From the NCBI GenBank assembly GCA_023653075.1, contig JAMNXQ010000001.1:124001-188000 (forward strand): a stretch of 64,000 bases of DNA, read 5' to 3'. The translations under genes were made by a program, and so were the position numbers. Below the pieces are notes generated by a model. The model had not been told where the DNA came from and did not search any database. It worked only from the letters and a program-made list of their open reading frames with translations. This stretch comes from Algoriphagus sp. (GTDB taxonomy: Bacteria; Bacteroidota; Bacteroidia; Cytophagales; Cyclobacteriaceae). Of the stretch, positions 47,740 to 58,168 are shown one piece after another; the stretch's first letter is position 1; the number at the start of each line of letters is the position of its first letter.

Positions 47740-49185
47740 TTAACCCACTGAACCCTCAAGGGTAAGTGCTAATAATTTCTGAGCTTCTACTGCAAACTCC
47801 ATGGGGAGTTGGTTCAATACTTCTTTGGCATAGCCGTTGACAATCAATGCCACAGCATCTTCAGTGGCAATGCCACGTTGGTTGCAGTAAAAGATTTGAT
47901 CTTCTCCGATTTTTGAGGTAGTGGCCTCGTGTTCCACTTTCGCGGAAGGATTGGCAATGTCTAGGTATGGAAACGTATGAGCTCCGCATTGATCGCCCAT
48001 CAAAAGGGAGTCGCATTGGGAGAAATTACGGGCATTGTGTGCTCGCTTCATCACCTGCACCTGGCCTCGGTAGGAGTTTTGAGATTTACCAGCAGAGATT
48101 CCTTTGGATACAATTCTTGATTTGGTGTTTTTACCGATGTGGATCATTTTGGTTCCTGTATCCGCTTGCTGGTAGTTGTTGGTAACTGCTACCGAATAAA
48201 ACTCCCCAATGGAGTAATCTCCTTTAAGTATGCAAGAAGGGTATTTCCAAGTGACGGCCGAACCTGTTTCCACTTGGGTCCAGGAAATTTTGGAATGGTC
48301 ACCCGCGCAAATTCCTCGCTTGGTTACGAAATTGAAAATTCCTCCTTTCCCATCTTTATCACCTGGAAACCAGTTCTGAACGGTAGAATACTTCACCTCT
48401 GCATGTGCGCCGGCATAGATTTCTACCACGGCAGCATGCAATTGATTTTCATCCCGCTGGGGAGCAGTACATCCTTCCAGGTAGGATACATAGGAAGAAT
48501 CATCTGCGACGATCAAGGTTCGTTCAAACTGACCGGTGTTGGCAGCATTGATTCGGAAATAAGTAGACAATTCCATAGGACAGCGTACCCCTTTCGGGAT
48601 GTAGCAAAAAGAGCCATCTGAGAATACTGCCGAATTTAGCGCCGCATAATAGTTGTCCGTCATAGGCACTACCGAACCCAAGTATTTTTGAATCAATTCT
48701 GGGTGCTCTTTTACAGCTTCGCTGAAGGAACAAAATAGGATACCAAGTTTACCCAATGTTTCTTTAAAGGTAGTCGCTACAGATACAGAGTCAAGCACTA
48801 CATCAATCGCAATCCCTTGAAGTCTTTTTTGTTCATTAAGCGAAATGCCTAATCTTTCGTAAATGGCAATTAATTCAGGATCTACTTCGTTTATGTTTTT
48901 CGGCTTTTTGCTTTGCTTGGGAGCAGAGTAATACCTCAAGGCCTGTAAATCCATCTTAGCGTAATGGACATTTGCCCATTCAGGCTCTGGCATGGCTTGC
49001 CATATTTTGAAAGCCTTCAAACGCCACGCTAACAACCAGGTTGGCTCCTCTTTTTTGGTGGAGATCCAACGAATAATATCTTCATTTAAGCCAAGAGGGG
49101 CCTCATCTGTTTCGAAATCAACAGACCATCCATGTTCGTACTCTTTGGAGTTGAGGTCTTCTAAAATTTGATTGTCTTTGCTCAT
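47740..49185 (-). CDS. sufB: Fe-S cluster assembly protein SufB
   Basis: [87 protein letters not shown]. Confidence 0.98.
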   Translation of the reverse strand: MSKDNQILEDLNSKEYEHGWSVDFETDEAPLGLNEDIIRWISTKKEEPTWLLAWRLKAFKIWQAMPEPEWANVHYAKMDLQALRYYSAPKQSKKPKNINEVDPELIAIYERLGISLNEQKRLQGIAIDVVLDSVSVATTFKETLGKLGILFCSFSEAVKEHPELIQKYLGSVVPMTDNYYAALNSAVFSDGSFCYIPKGVRCPMELSTYFRINAANTGQFERTLIVADDSSYVSYLEGCTAPQRDENQLHAAVVEIYAGAHAEVKYSTVQNWFPGDKDGKGGIFNFVTKRGICAGDHSKISWTQVETGSAVTWKYPSCILKGDYSIGEFYSVAVTNNYQQADTGTKMIHIGKNTKSRIVSKGISAGKSQNSYRGQVQVMKRAHNARNFSQCDSLLMGDQCGAHTFPYLDIANPSAKVEHEATTSKIGEDQIFYCNQRGIATEDAVALIVNGYAKEVLNQLPMEFAVEAQKLLALTLEGSVG

Positions 49186-49484
49186 GAACTGAGTTGTTTA
49201 GACTAATTATAGTTTGGTCGTAAAAGTACAACATTCAAACAAAAAAATATGTTCGCAAGGCCATTAAAAAACCTTCTGTAGCCCTCCAATTTTTTTTAAC
49301 ATTGAATCCAATCTATTGAAAAACAGTGGAATAGGTGCTTAAAAAAAATGTGAAGTTTTTATTTCACAAGATATAGGGGAATCAAGGGCTTTGGACTTCT
49401 GATTGATCTGGATTTAGTCTAATCTGATTACCTGCTTTGGTACCAATTACCCAAAGAAAAGTAAGGTCTGAAGTTCCTACAGGT

Positions 49485-49587
49485 GAGCTGTGGTCTGTGG
49501 GTGGCGTGCAGACTGTGGCCTGTGGACGATAATTCGAAGAAATTTAAGGAGGTATAACGCTATTGCTGTGATTGGGGATAATCCTAT
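49485..49587. repeat. Diverged partial copy of the 3004-3292 element (right-arm-like)
   Basis: ATTTAAGGAGG..ATAACGCTATTGCTGTGATTGGGGATAATC aligns to TTTTAAAGAGGCGAGCTGAGCTACTGGCATGATTGCGGATAATC (3250-3292); preceded by CTGTGGTCTGTGG..GGACGAT. Confidence 0.55.
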
Positions 49588-49591
49588 ACAA

Positions 49592-50065
49592 TTATTTCTC
49601 TTTATCGAAAAATTGGATCGGCCGATTGATGCTTTCTTCCAATACAATCAGTGTCTCTGTACGATCGATGCCATCCACTTTCTGGATTTTGTCGAGCACA
49701 AGACGAAGGTGATTCGTATCCCGGCAGATGATTTTGGCAAAAATAGAATAATTACCTGTGGTGTAGTAGGCACTTACTACCTCTGCAATTCCTTTCAACT
49801 TCTCAATAACCGTGTCGTACAAGGAACTTTTCTCTAGGTAAATTCCTAAGAAAGCAGATATATCGTAACCTAATTTAGAAAAATCAATAGTTAAGGTAGC
49901 GCTCTTTACCACTCCCATATCCTCCAATTTTTTCATTCGCACATGGACTGTACCTGAGGAAACGAAGACTTTCTTGGCTATTTCCGTGTAAGGCGTCTTT
50001 GCATCTTCGTTGAGTAAGGTAATAATCTTTAGATCAACATTATCGATATCTAAAATTTTGTCCAT
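49592..50065 (-). CDS. Lrp/AsnC family transcriptional regulator
   Basis: LDIDNVDLKIITLLNEDAKTPYTEIAKKVFVSSGTVHVRMKKLEDMGVV HTH plus RAM domain. Confidence 0.94.
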   Translation of the reverse strand: MDKILDIDNVDLKIITLLNEDAKTPYTEIAKKVFVSSGTVHVRMKKLEDMGVVKSATLTIDFSKLGYDISAFLGIYLEKSSLYDTVIEKLKGIAEVVSAYYTTGNYSIFAKIICRDTNHLRLVLDKIQKVDGIDRTETLIVLEESINRPIQFFDKEK

Positions 50066-50447
50066 TTTTCTGGGGGTTATTTAAATGATTTTTAATAAAG
50101 AACGTCTAAAATTATTGATTGTTTAAAATATTACAAAATTATTTTTTCAATTTGCAATTTTGTTCAAAATATATTTCCTTTGGGAATCAATTAAAAAGCC
50201 AAATTTAATTTTGATAAATTCAATTACTAATTCAGAAAAAAGAAACACCAACTGAATTTGGCCGAAGAATTGAAATCAAAAAAGAACTTTTAATCTCTAA
50301 AGTTATATTTGGGTTTATATTCTGAAAAGGATCTTGTCTATGACGAGATCTTTTTGTTTTTAGGGCTTTTCGAAACCAATTTTTTTTTGAGCGGCAAGCA
50401 ATTCTCTCGTACTCTTCCTTATTTTTCGCTAGTCAACGACTCCCCCC

Positions 50448-52367
50448 ATGAAAAAACAGCTCTTCTTTTTACCCGCTCTCTTCCTTTCAACTGTGCTTGT
50501 AGCACAGGTACGGTCTTTTGGTCCCGAACCAGTGTTTCCCGAGAAAAACATAAAAAGCAAACACTTCCTCGTTTCCGGTGAACGTCACGGCACTTCTTTT
50601 TTCACGAAGTTCGAATTCCCAGAAGTAGAGTACCGTCCTGGCACCACGCTAGATTTTACCAAATACCACACGGTAGATGTCATGTATCATTGGTACGAGA
50701 CCTGGGCTCAGCAGTATCCCGAATTGGTGGATCTCTACGTAGTTGAAAAATCTTTTGAAGGACGGCCCATTTACCAAATGACGCTGACCAATAAAAAAAC
50801 AGGCAAGGATACCGACAAGCCGGCGGCTTATTTTGAAGGCGGACGGCATTCCGGGGAAATAACCTCGAGTGAGTCCATTCTATGGTTGACCCAGCACCTG
50901 TTGGAGAATTATGGAAAAGATCCTGAAATCACAGCGCTGTTGGATTCCAAGGTGATTTACCTTCGCCCACAGAATAATCCAGATGGATCCAATTTGTACT
51001 TGCATACCGCACAGCGCAATCGCAGTACGGTAAAGCCTCAGGATACAGATCGAGATGGAATGCTAGATGAAGATCCAGAGGAGGATTTGGATGGTGATGG
51101 GATCCTCTATCAAGTCCGAAAAAAGGCAGTCACTCCAGAAGAAAAAGAAAAAGCGAACTACATCATTGATCCAAAAGATCCCAAAGGAAGGCTAATGGAG
51201 CAAACTTTTCCTGGTAAAGGAGAATACCTGATGTACAGCGAAGGTATTGATAACGATGGAGATGGGCGATACAACGAAGATGGGATTGGTGGCTTGGACC
51301 TGCACCGTAACTATCCTGAAAACTGGAGACCCAATACCGGTGGAGACCTGACCGGTAGAGGATACACACAGTTTGGTGCCGGGGAGTACCCACTAAGCGA
51401 AATTGAATCCAGAGCCACGGTCTTGTGGATGATGAGTCACCCCAATATTTCGGTGGTCAATTCCATGGATACCCGAGTACCCATGCACCTTCGTCCACCT
51501 TCTACTTCCAAAAGTGAGGAGCGCATGTATCCTCAAGATTTGGCGATTTACAAGGAGATGGACCAACTGGGACTTTCCTTCACGGCTTACCCTTGGGCTG
51601 GGGATGTGTACGAAACCTACGCCACCCGCTATAAAGTCAATTCCATGACGGGAGACCCACTTAAGCCAGAACCACTTTTCGGTCACGGCCCAGACTTCGG
51701 CTACTTTTACTATGGCAGCATTTGGTATGGGGATGAGCTCTGGAATAATGGAGCCATGAAGGATTACGACAACGATGGCATCTACGACGATTACGACGGC
51801 CTGATGTGGGATGACGAGTCCAATGGAAGCAAAGGGTTTAAGGTATGGACTCCTTTTACCCATCCTGAATTGGGCGAAGTGGAGCTTGGCGGTTTTCACC
51901 CCAAGTTTTTTGGTCAAAACGGTCCCCCATGGCAGTTGGAAAGTTGGGCAAAAAAACAAGCGCTCTTCAATCTTGCCATGGCAAAAAGACTTCCTCAGCT
52001 CACTGTCAATGACTTGAAAGTAAAAAAATTAACCGCAGGAGAATACCAAGTGACGCTTACCTGGACCAATTCTGGCAAGTTGCCTGTGGCTTTGGAACAA
52101 GCGAAGCTGGTAAAAATCGTGCAAGAGGATCGTGTATCTTTGGATTTTGACAAGGATTTGCTCAAAGGGGATCAAGATGCTACCGTTCGCATCGTTACGC
52201 CGAGCCTGTATGACAAAACCATCTATGCGGGCTACACTGGAGTGGGAGAGAAGAAGACAGCCACCTTTGTGGTCAAGGTGAAAGGTGATGCCCCTGTCAA
52301 AGGAAAAATGAAGCTATCCTCCACCCGAGGAGGCTATATCGAAAAAGAATTTACCTTATCCAATTAA
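50448..52367 (+). CDS. Secreted M14 family zinc carboxypeptidase with DxDxDG acidic insertions
   Basis: Signal peptide MKKQLFFLPALFLSTVLVAQ; FEGGRHSGEITSSES (HxxE); GGLDLHRNYPENW; RNRSTVKPQDTDRDGMLDEDPEEDLDGDG. Confidence 0.9.
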   Translation: MKKQLFFLPALFLSTVLVAQVRSFGPEPVFPEKNIKSKHFLVSGERHGTSFFTKFEFPEVEYRPGTTLDFTKYHTVDVMYHWYETWAQQYPELVDLYVVEKSFEGRPIYQMTLTNKKTGKDTDKPAAYFEGGRHSGEITSSESILWLTQHLLENYGKDPEITALLDSKVIYLRPQNNPDGSNLYLHTAQRNRSTVKPQDTDRDGMLDEDPEEDLDGDGILYQVRKKAVTPEEKEKANYIIDPKDPKGRLMEQTFPGKGEYLMYSEGIDNDGDGRYNEDGIGGLDLHRNYPENWRPNTGGDLTGRGYTQFGAGEYPLSEIESRATVLWMMSHPNISVVNSMDTRVPMHLRPPSTSKSEERMYPQDLAIYKEMDQLGLSFTAYPWAGDVYETYATRYKVNSMTGDPLKPEPLFGHGPDFGYFYYGSIWYGDELWNNGAMKDYDNDGIYDDYDGLMWDDESNGSKGFKVWTPFTHPELGEVELGGFHPKFFGQNGPPWQLESWAKKQALFNLAMAKRLPQLTVNDLKVKKLTAGEYQVTLTWTNSGKLPVALEQAKLVKIVQEDRVSLDFDKDLLKGDQDATVRIVTPSLYDKTIYAGYTGVGEKKTATFVVKVKGDAPVKGKMKLSSTRGGYIEKEFTLSN

Positions 52368-52375
52368 ACCCGAGC

Positions 52376-55204
52376 ATGATAAATTTACGAAGTGCCTTCG
52401 GAGGGGTCTTTGCCCTTCTGCTCATCTCCCAATCTCTGATTGCCCAGCAAAAACGATCGTTGACCCACGCCGATTACGACGGGTGGGAGAGCCTTTCTTC
52501 GGATAAAATCACCAAAAATGGACTCTTTGTAGGTTACCAGATCTCACCCCAAGATGGGGATAGTCGGTTGGAGATTTTTCCCTACAAGAATCCCAGCAAA
52601 AAGACCGTAATTCCACGCGGAAATGGGTTTTTGTTTACTCCGGACGATGCGTATGCAGTGGGGAAAATTGCTGCGCAAAAGGATTCGGTTTATGCCTTGA
52701 AATTGAAGAAAAAGAAAGGAGATGACCTACCAAAAGACAGCCTCTTTATGCTGAATTTGGCCTCTGGGAAGTTGGAGAAATTGGCTCGAGTGAAATCATT
52801 TGCCACCCCAACGGAAAAAGGCAGTTGGATAGCCATCCATTTTGAGAAAGAGCTTGCCCCAAAGGAGAGTCCAAAAGGTGCTGCTGCGTCGGATTCGACC
52901 AAGAAAGTGGAAAAACCCAAGAAAACAGATGGGACCAAATTACTCGTACGATCCTTGGATGGGAAGGTTTCTTGGGAACTCGATCGCGTGAAATCCTTTA
53001 GCTTCTCTCCGAATGGAGATTACTTGTACTACCTGCTTGCAGAAGAGGAAAAACAGGACAATGCAGCCCTCCATGTACTTGACTTGGCATCCGGAGCGCA
53101 GCTTTTGGTACACGAAAAGATGACTTCCTACACCCGCATGGCGTTTTCTCCCCAGTCGACTTACTTATCTTTCGTAGCCACAGACGACTCCCTTAAGGCC
53201 AAGAAACCTAGCCACAAACTGCTCGTGTACGATGTCAAGAAGCAGGCCATAACTATTGAACTTGATAAATCTGCGCTAAAATTGAAGGACAGCCGCCTCA
53301 GTCCCGACGCATCACTTCGATTTTCCGAAGATGAATCCCGCTTGTTTTTCGGGGTCACTAAGGATTACCAGGACTATGCCTATGAAAATGACAGTACGCT
53401 ACTCGATGAGGATCGCGTAAGTCTTGATATCTGGGGCTGGAAGGATGCAGAGATTCAACCCATGCAATTGAAGAACAAATCCCAAGAAGAGAAGAAGAGT
53501 TACTTGGCAGTACTTTCCTTAAAAGACCAGCAGGTTGTTCACTTGACAACACCTGAGGTGGATGAGGTACAACTGGAAAATAAAATCACCAAAAGTATTG
53601 CCTTGGCTTGGACGGAAGCTCCTTACAGACGGAATTCCAGTTGGGATATCCAGTTGGGTAGAGATTTGTATCTCTTGGATATTGCAACCGGCAAGAAAGA
53701 ATTGATTGAAAAGAATGCCTCAGGATCTGCACGGCTTTCCCCAGCGGGAAATTATGCTTATTGGTACGATGCAAAGGATAGCTCTTGGGTGGCCTATGAT
53801 CTGAAAGCCAAAACTAAAATCAATCTGACAAAAGCACTTCCTGTAGTCTTTTACGACGAAATCCACGATTCTCCTTCCTTGCCTAGTAGCTATGGTGCAG
53901 CGGGCTGGTTAGAAGGAGATGCTTCTTTTCTGATCTATGACCGTTTTGACCTATGGAATGTGGACCCGCGCAATCCTGCTGCTGCCCAAAACATTACCAA
54001 GGGAGAGGGACGAAGAACACAAAATTCATTCCGTAGAGAACGTTTGAAAATCGATGAGGTAGCAATTGATCCTAAGGAGCCACTTTTACTTTCGGGGTTT
54101 GATGAAGTAACGAAGAAAAGTGGCTTTTTTTCTGCAAATATTCAGGGCAAAAGCCTTCCCAAAGAGTTGTTGTTAAGCGATCACCTCAATTATGGAATTC
54201 GAAAAGCGGAAAATTCCTCCCATCTTCTTTTTCGTCGATCTACCTACACGGAAAGTCCAGATGTCTACCTGAGTGACTTGAGCTTCGCCTCCTTCGTGAA
54301 AGCATCTTCCTTGAACCCTCAGCAAGCGGACGTCAAATGGGGAAATGTCAAACTAGTGTCCTATTTGGCACAGGATGGCACTCCCTTGCAAGGACTCTTG
54401 TTTACGCCAGAAGGATTTGATGGGGTAAAGAAATTCCCAATGATGGTGTATTTCTACGAACGAAACAGTGAAACGCTTCACAACTACCGTCCGCCTGCGC
54501 CTAGCCGATCTACGATCAATATCCCGTATTTTGTGAGCAATGACTATGTGGTATTTGTTCCAGATATCAAGTACGATTTAGGCCTTCCAGGGCCAAGTGC
54601 TTACGACTGTATCCTTCCAGGTGTACAGGCAGTACTTGCCCAAGGTGGAGTGGATGCAGCCAATATGGCCATCCAAGGCCAAAGTTGGGGTGGCTACCAA
54701 GTGGCCTACTTGATCACCCGAACCAACTTGTTTAAAGCCGCAGGGGCTGGTGCTCCCGTAGTCAACATGACTTCCGCTTACGGTGGAATACGCTGGGGAA
54801 CAGGCATGAGCCGTATGTTTCAATACGAGCAAACCCAGTCTCGAATTGGGGGCACCCTCTGGGAAAAGCCACTGTACTACTTGGAAAACTCTCCTTTATT
54901 TACTTTGGATCGCGTGAATACCCCTGTTTTGATCATGCATAATGATGCGGATGGAGCAGTGCCTTGGTATCAGGGTATTGAAATGTTTATGGGGCTCAAA
55001 CGCCTCAATAAGCCTGCATGGCTTCTTCAGTACAATGGAGAGGACCATAACTTGGTGCAGCGCAAAAATGCCAAAGACCTTTCCATCCGATTGAGTCAGT
55101 TCTTTGACCATTACTTGAAGGGGGCACCCGCTCCGCTTTGGATGACCGAAGGGCTTCCTGCAGTGGAAAAGGGACGAACGCTCAAATACGAATTGGGCAA
55201 CTAA
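52376..55204 (+). CDS. Secreted S9 family prolyl oligopeptidase-type peptidase
   Basis: Signal peptide; IQGQSWGGYQVAYLITRTNLFKAAGAGAPVVNMTSAYG (GxSxGG); MHNDADGAVPWYQGIEMF; YNGEDHNL. Confidence 0.94.
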   Translation: MINLRSAFGGVFALLLISQSLIAQQKRSLTHADYDGWESLSSDKITKNGLFVGYQISPQDGDSRLEIFPYKNPSKKTVIPRGNGFLFTPDDAYAVGKIAAQKDSVYALKLKKKKGDDLPKDSLFMLNLASGKLEKLARVKSFATPTEKGSWIAIHFEKELAPKESPKGAAASDSTKKVEKPKKTDGTKLLVRSLDGKVSWELDRVKSFSFSPNGDYLYYLLAEEEKQDNAALHVLDLASGAQLLVHEKMTSYTRMAFSPQSTYLSFVATDDSLKAKKPSHKLLVYDVKKQAITIELDKSALKLKDSRLSPDASLRFSEDESRLFFGVTKDYQDYAYENDSTLLDEDRVSLDIWGWKDAEIQPMQLKNKSQEEKKSYLAVLSLKDQQVVHLTTPEVDEVQLENKITKSIALAWTEAPYRRNSSWDIQLGRDLYLLDIATGKKELIEKNASGSARLSPAGNYAYWYDAKDSSWVAYDLKAKTKINLTKALPVVFYDEIHDSPSLPSSYGAAGWLEGDASFLIYDRFDLWNVDPRNPAAAQNITKGEGRRTQNSFRRERLKIDEVAIDPKEPLLLSGFDEVTKKSGFFSANIQGKSLPKELLLSDHLNYGIRKAENSSHLLFRRSTYTESPDVYLSDLSFASFVKASSLNPQQADVKWGNVKLVSYLAQDGTPLQGLLFTPEGFDGVKKFPMMVYFYERNSETLHNYRPPAPSRSTINIPYFVSNDYVVFVPDIKYDLGLPGPSAYDCILPGVQAVLAQGGVDAANMAIQGQSWGGYQVAYLITRTNLFKAAGAGAPVVNMTSAYGGIRWGTGMSRMFQYEQTQSRIGGTLWEKPLYYLENSPLFTLDRVNTPVLIMHNDADGAVPWYQGIEMFMGLKRLNKPAWLLQYNGEDHNLVQRKNAKDLSIRLSQFFDHYLKGAPAPLWMTEGLPAVEKGRTLKYELGN

Positions 55205-55221
55205 TCATCCAGCCTTTTATA

Positions 55222-55260
55222 AACAAAAGCGCCTCCAGAAATTCTGGAGGCGCTTTTGTT
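55222..55260. terminator. Bidirectional terminator between S9 peptidase and thyA
   Basis: Perfect 19-nt inverted repeat AACAAAAGCGCCTCCAGAA-A-TTCTGGAGGCGCTTTTGTT. Confidence 0.93.
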
Positions 55261-55299
55261 TATACTTTCAAAATTAGGAGAGTAACCTTGTGGTTTAAA

Positions 55300-56094
55300 T
55301 TAAACTGCCACAGGGGCTTTGATATGTGGATGTGGATCGTAGTTGAGCAATTCAAAATCCTCGTAGGTAAAGGCAAAGATATCTTTCACCGCAGGATTGA
55401 TTTTCATCGTGGGAAGTGGTCTGCACTCCCTGCTCAGTTGCAATTCAGTTTGCTCCAAATGATTCAGATACAAGTGCGCATCACCAAACGTGTGTATAAA
55501 CTCTCCTGGCTCCAAATCACAAACTTGCGCGACCATCATGGTAAAGAGCGCATAAGAGGCAATGTTGAAAGGAACTCCAAGGAACACATCGGCACTGCGC
55601 TGATAGAGTTGGCAGGACAATTTTCCGTCAGCTACATAAAATTGGAAAAGCGTATGGCAAGGAGGAAGTGCCATTTCATCCACATTGGCCACATTCCAAG
55701 CGCTTACGAGATGTCTTCTGCTATCGGGTTTGGTTTTGATCTGGTGGATCAGGTTTTTAATCTGATCGATTTCTCCCCCTTTTCCATCTGGCCAATGTCT
55801 CCATTGATATCCATAAACCGGACCGAGATCTCCATTCTCATCGGCCCATTCGTCCCATATCGAGCAGCCATTTTCTTTCAACCACTTGATATTGGACTCG
55901 CCTCTCAAAAACCAAAGCAATTCGATGATGATGGAGCGAAGGTGTAGTTTTTTGGTGGTGACCACCGGAAAACCAGCTGCTAGGTTAAAGCGCATTTGAT
56001 GCCCAAACACACTGATGGTTCCTGTTCCTGTTCGGTCGGTTTTTTTTACTCCTTCGGAAAGGATACGTTTCATCAAATCGTGGTATTGCTGCAT
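55300..56094 (-). CDS. thyA: Thymidylate synthase
   Basis: [84 protein letters not shown]. Confidence 0.98.
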   Translation of the reverse strand: MQQYHDLMKRILSEGVKKTDRTGTGTISVFGHQMRFNLAAGFPVVTTKKLHLRSIIIELLWFLRGESNIKWLKENGCSIWDEWADENGDLGPVYGYQWRHWPDGKGGEIDQIKNLIHQIKTKPDSRRHLVSAWNVANVDEMALPPCHTLFQFYVADGKLSCQLYQRSADVFLGVPFNIASYALFTMMVAQVCDLEPGEFIHTFGDAHLYLNHLEQTELQLSRECRPLPTMKINPAVKDIFAFTYEDFELLNYDPHPHIKAPVAV

Positions 56095-56221
56095 AAGGCT
56101 GATGTTTTTGCTACGGGTGCAAGTTAGGGAATTGGCCTAATTTTTTTACTAGGGTGAAGCCCAGTTTAGGTCGAAATTTGGGATAAATCCTCAAAAATTA
56201 GGATTCAAATTCAACCATGAA

Positions 56222-57265
56222 CTAGGGTTTGAACCCATCCCAAGTATAGGTAGCTGCTACAGGATAATGATCCGAATAGTCTACTTCACTATGGGTTTTA
56301 AATTGCAAGGGTGTTAGGCTAGGTGAAGCGAAAATATGATCTATTCTCAAGAAAAACAGGATGCGATTGAAGGTAAAGCCAAAGCCTCTGCCTGCGAGTT
56401 CAAAGGCGTTTTGAAGCGATTCGCTTAGCCTAAAATAGGCATTGGAATAGGGGATTTCATTCAGGTCACCCATCAAAATGACTGGATAGGGGCTATTGTT
56501 GTAATGCTCCTCCAGAATATTCATTTGCTGGGCTCGTTTTAGACTGCCCAAATGAAGTTTACCTAGGGTCTGCTTGTACACTTGCTTGGCGCTGTCGTAA
56601 TTTTCAAAGGCTTCCGCCTCAATGGACATGGATGCCAAGTGGACATTGTAGATTCGAAGGGTGTCTTTACCAACCTCAATATCGGCAAAAATGGCCCCGT
56701 TGTTGTTTTTTTCATCAAAAACCACCCCTTCGTTGACGATGGGGTATTTGGAAAAAATCGCCATTCCATAGGATCGTTGCTTGGCTTCTCCTCGAAGGGG
56801 ATGGTAGGTGTAATTTAATGCTCCATCTTTGCTCAAAAATTTGAGTGCATCCTTGCTTTCAATCGTAAAGTCTTGGTAAAATTCCTGAATGACTTTGATG
56901 TCTGCGGCTTGTTCATTGAGCCAGGAAAAAACAGTTGGGTCTTCCTCACCTGTTGGGGGATTTTTGTAATTGAAGAGGTGTGCATTGTAGCTCAGTACTT
57001 TTAATCCTTCCACTTCTTCGTTTTTGGGGTGAAATTGGAAGGTAATAAGGATAAATTTGTAGCCAATCACTAGACAAAGCAGGGGAAAAAAGGCCAGCCT
57101 TCTCCAGGCCAAAGCAAGCATAAAGAATAAAAAGGCATTCGCAATTAGCGCTACAGGAACCAAGAAGGGCAGTAGCCCAGCATAGGGAAACACCTCTGGT
57201 GAAATAAAGACACTACCAAAAACTAGCAGGCTCAAAAAAAAGAATAGCCCAGTGATAAATTTCAT
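56222..57265 (-). CDS. Endonuclease/exonuclease/phosphatase family protein with N-terminal TM segments
   Basis: LKVLSYNAHLFNY; ADIKVIQEFYQDF; VILMGDLNEIPYS; RIDHIFASPS; YSDHYPVAATY. Confidence 0.92.
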   Translation of the reverse strand: MKFITGLFFFLSLLVFGSVFISPEVFPYAGLLPFLVPVALIANAFLFFMLALAWRRLAFFPLLCLVIGYKFILITFQFHPKNEEVEGLKVLSYNAHLFNYKNPPTGEEDPTVFSWLNEQAADIKVIQEFYQDFTIESKDALKFLSKDGALNYTYHPLRGEAKQRSYGMAIFSKYPIVNEGVVFDEKNNNGAIFADIEVGKDTLRIYNVHLASMSIEAEAFENYDSAKQVYKQTLGKLHLGSLKRAQQMNILEEHYNNSPYPVILMGDLNEIPYSNAYFRLSESLQNAFELAGRGFGFTFNRILFFLRIDHIFASPSLTPLQFKTHSEVDYSDHYPVAATYTWDGFKP

Positions 57266-57498
57266 TTGTATCAGTCAGCGGTGATGGACTTGGTTTGGCT
57301 TTCAAAAATGAGAAAAATTTATCCAAAAAAAGCGAAAACCAGTTCTTTTAAGAAGATCGAAGGTCAGCAAAGGATTTTTTGATTTTTGTGCTTAACTTCA
57401 TGTTTCAACCTTTGGGCAGTTACGCCGTAAAGGGTTATACTTATTTTGAATTCCTTCTACTAATTTTACTGAATCAAGGTACCTTTAAAATTTTAACT

Positions 57499-58065
57499 AT
57501 GAAGAAGCACTATTTAGGATTAATCGTGGTCGGATCCCTCACTTTTACCCTGGCTTGTCAGCCCAAATCTGAAGAATCGGCAACTACCGAGACTCAGGAA
57601 CAGGCAGCGGAAGAGGCGTCAGAGAAGCGGCCAAGCCCATTGGTAACTAAAGAAGGGCAGATTGAAGGAAAAACCATCAAAGTGCAATACGGATCGCCTG
57701 CTGTCAAAGGAAGAACGGTTTGGGGTGACTTGGTTCCTTACAACGTCGTTTGGAGAACAGGAGCAAACGAAGCTTCCTATATTGATTTGCCACAAGACAT
57801 TACGGTCGAAGGAAATGCCCTAGCAGCAGGTAAATATTCTCTTTTCACCATCCCCAAAGAGAAGGGTACTTGGACGGTGATTTTTAACTCGGATTGGAAC
57901 TTAGAGCATGGACATTTTCAATACAACGAGAAAAATGATGTGCTTCGCGTGGAGGTTCAGCCTCTGTGGGAAGTGACAAGCCAGGAAAGTTTGGCCATCG
58001 AAGTGGAAAGCCCAGGGTTAGTAATCCGTTGGGAAAAACTCAAACTACCCATTACTATTCACTAA
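57499..58065 (+). CDS. DUF2911 domain lipoprotein (track ORF begins at 57379)
   Basis: Lipoprotein signal MKKHYLGLIVVGSLTFTLACQ; VQYGSPAVKGRTVWGDLVPYNVVWRTGANEAS; AGKYSLFTIPKEKGTWTVIFN. Confidence 0.92.
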   Translation: MKKHYLGLIVVGSLTFTLACQPKSEESATTETQEQAAEEASEKRPSPLVTKEGQIEGKTIKVQYGSPAVKGRTVWGDLVPYNVVWRTGANEASYIDLPQDITVEGNALAAGKYSLFTIPKEKGTWTVIFNSDWNLEHGHFQYNEKNDVLRVEVQPLWEVTSQESLAIEVESPGLVIRWEKLKLPITIH

Positions 58066-58072
58066 CCTCCTT

Positions 58073-58105
58073 AAATCCCTAACTACCCAGTTAGGGATTT
58101 TTTTT
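58073..58105 (+). terminator. Rho-independent terminator after DUF2911 gene
   Basis: Perfect 12-bp stem AAATCCCTAACT-ACCC-AGTTAGGGATTT plus T tract. Confidence 0.92.
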
Positions 58106-58168
58106 GATTTTAAAATTCCCTAAGTTTCCGATACCATTAGTAACCCAAGCAACTAATCTTCCCAGGAT

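Noticed and set aside
48139-48621. 160-aa plus-strand ORF inside sufB
   Set aside because: Antisense to conserved sufB
51393-51959. 188-aa minus-strand ORF inside the M14 peptidase
   Set aside because: Antisense shadow of a clear coding gene
55138-55947. 269-aa plus-strand ORF opposite thyA
   Set aside because: Lies antisense to an unambiguous thymidylate synthase; product shows no family signature and is explained by codon-bias shadowing
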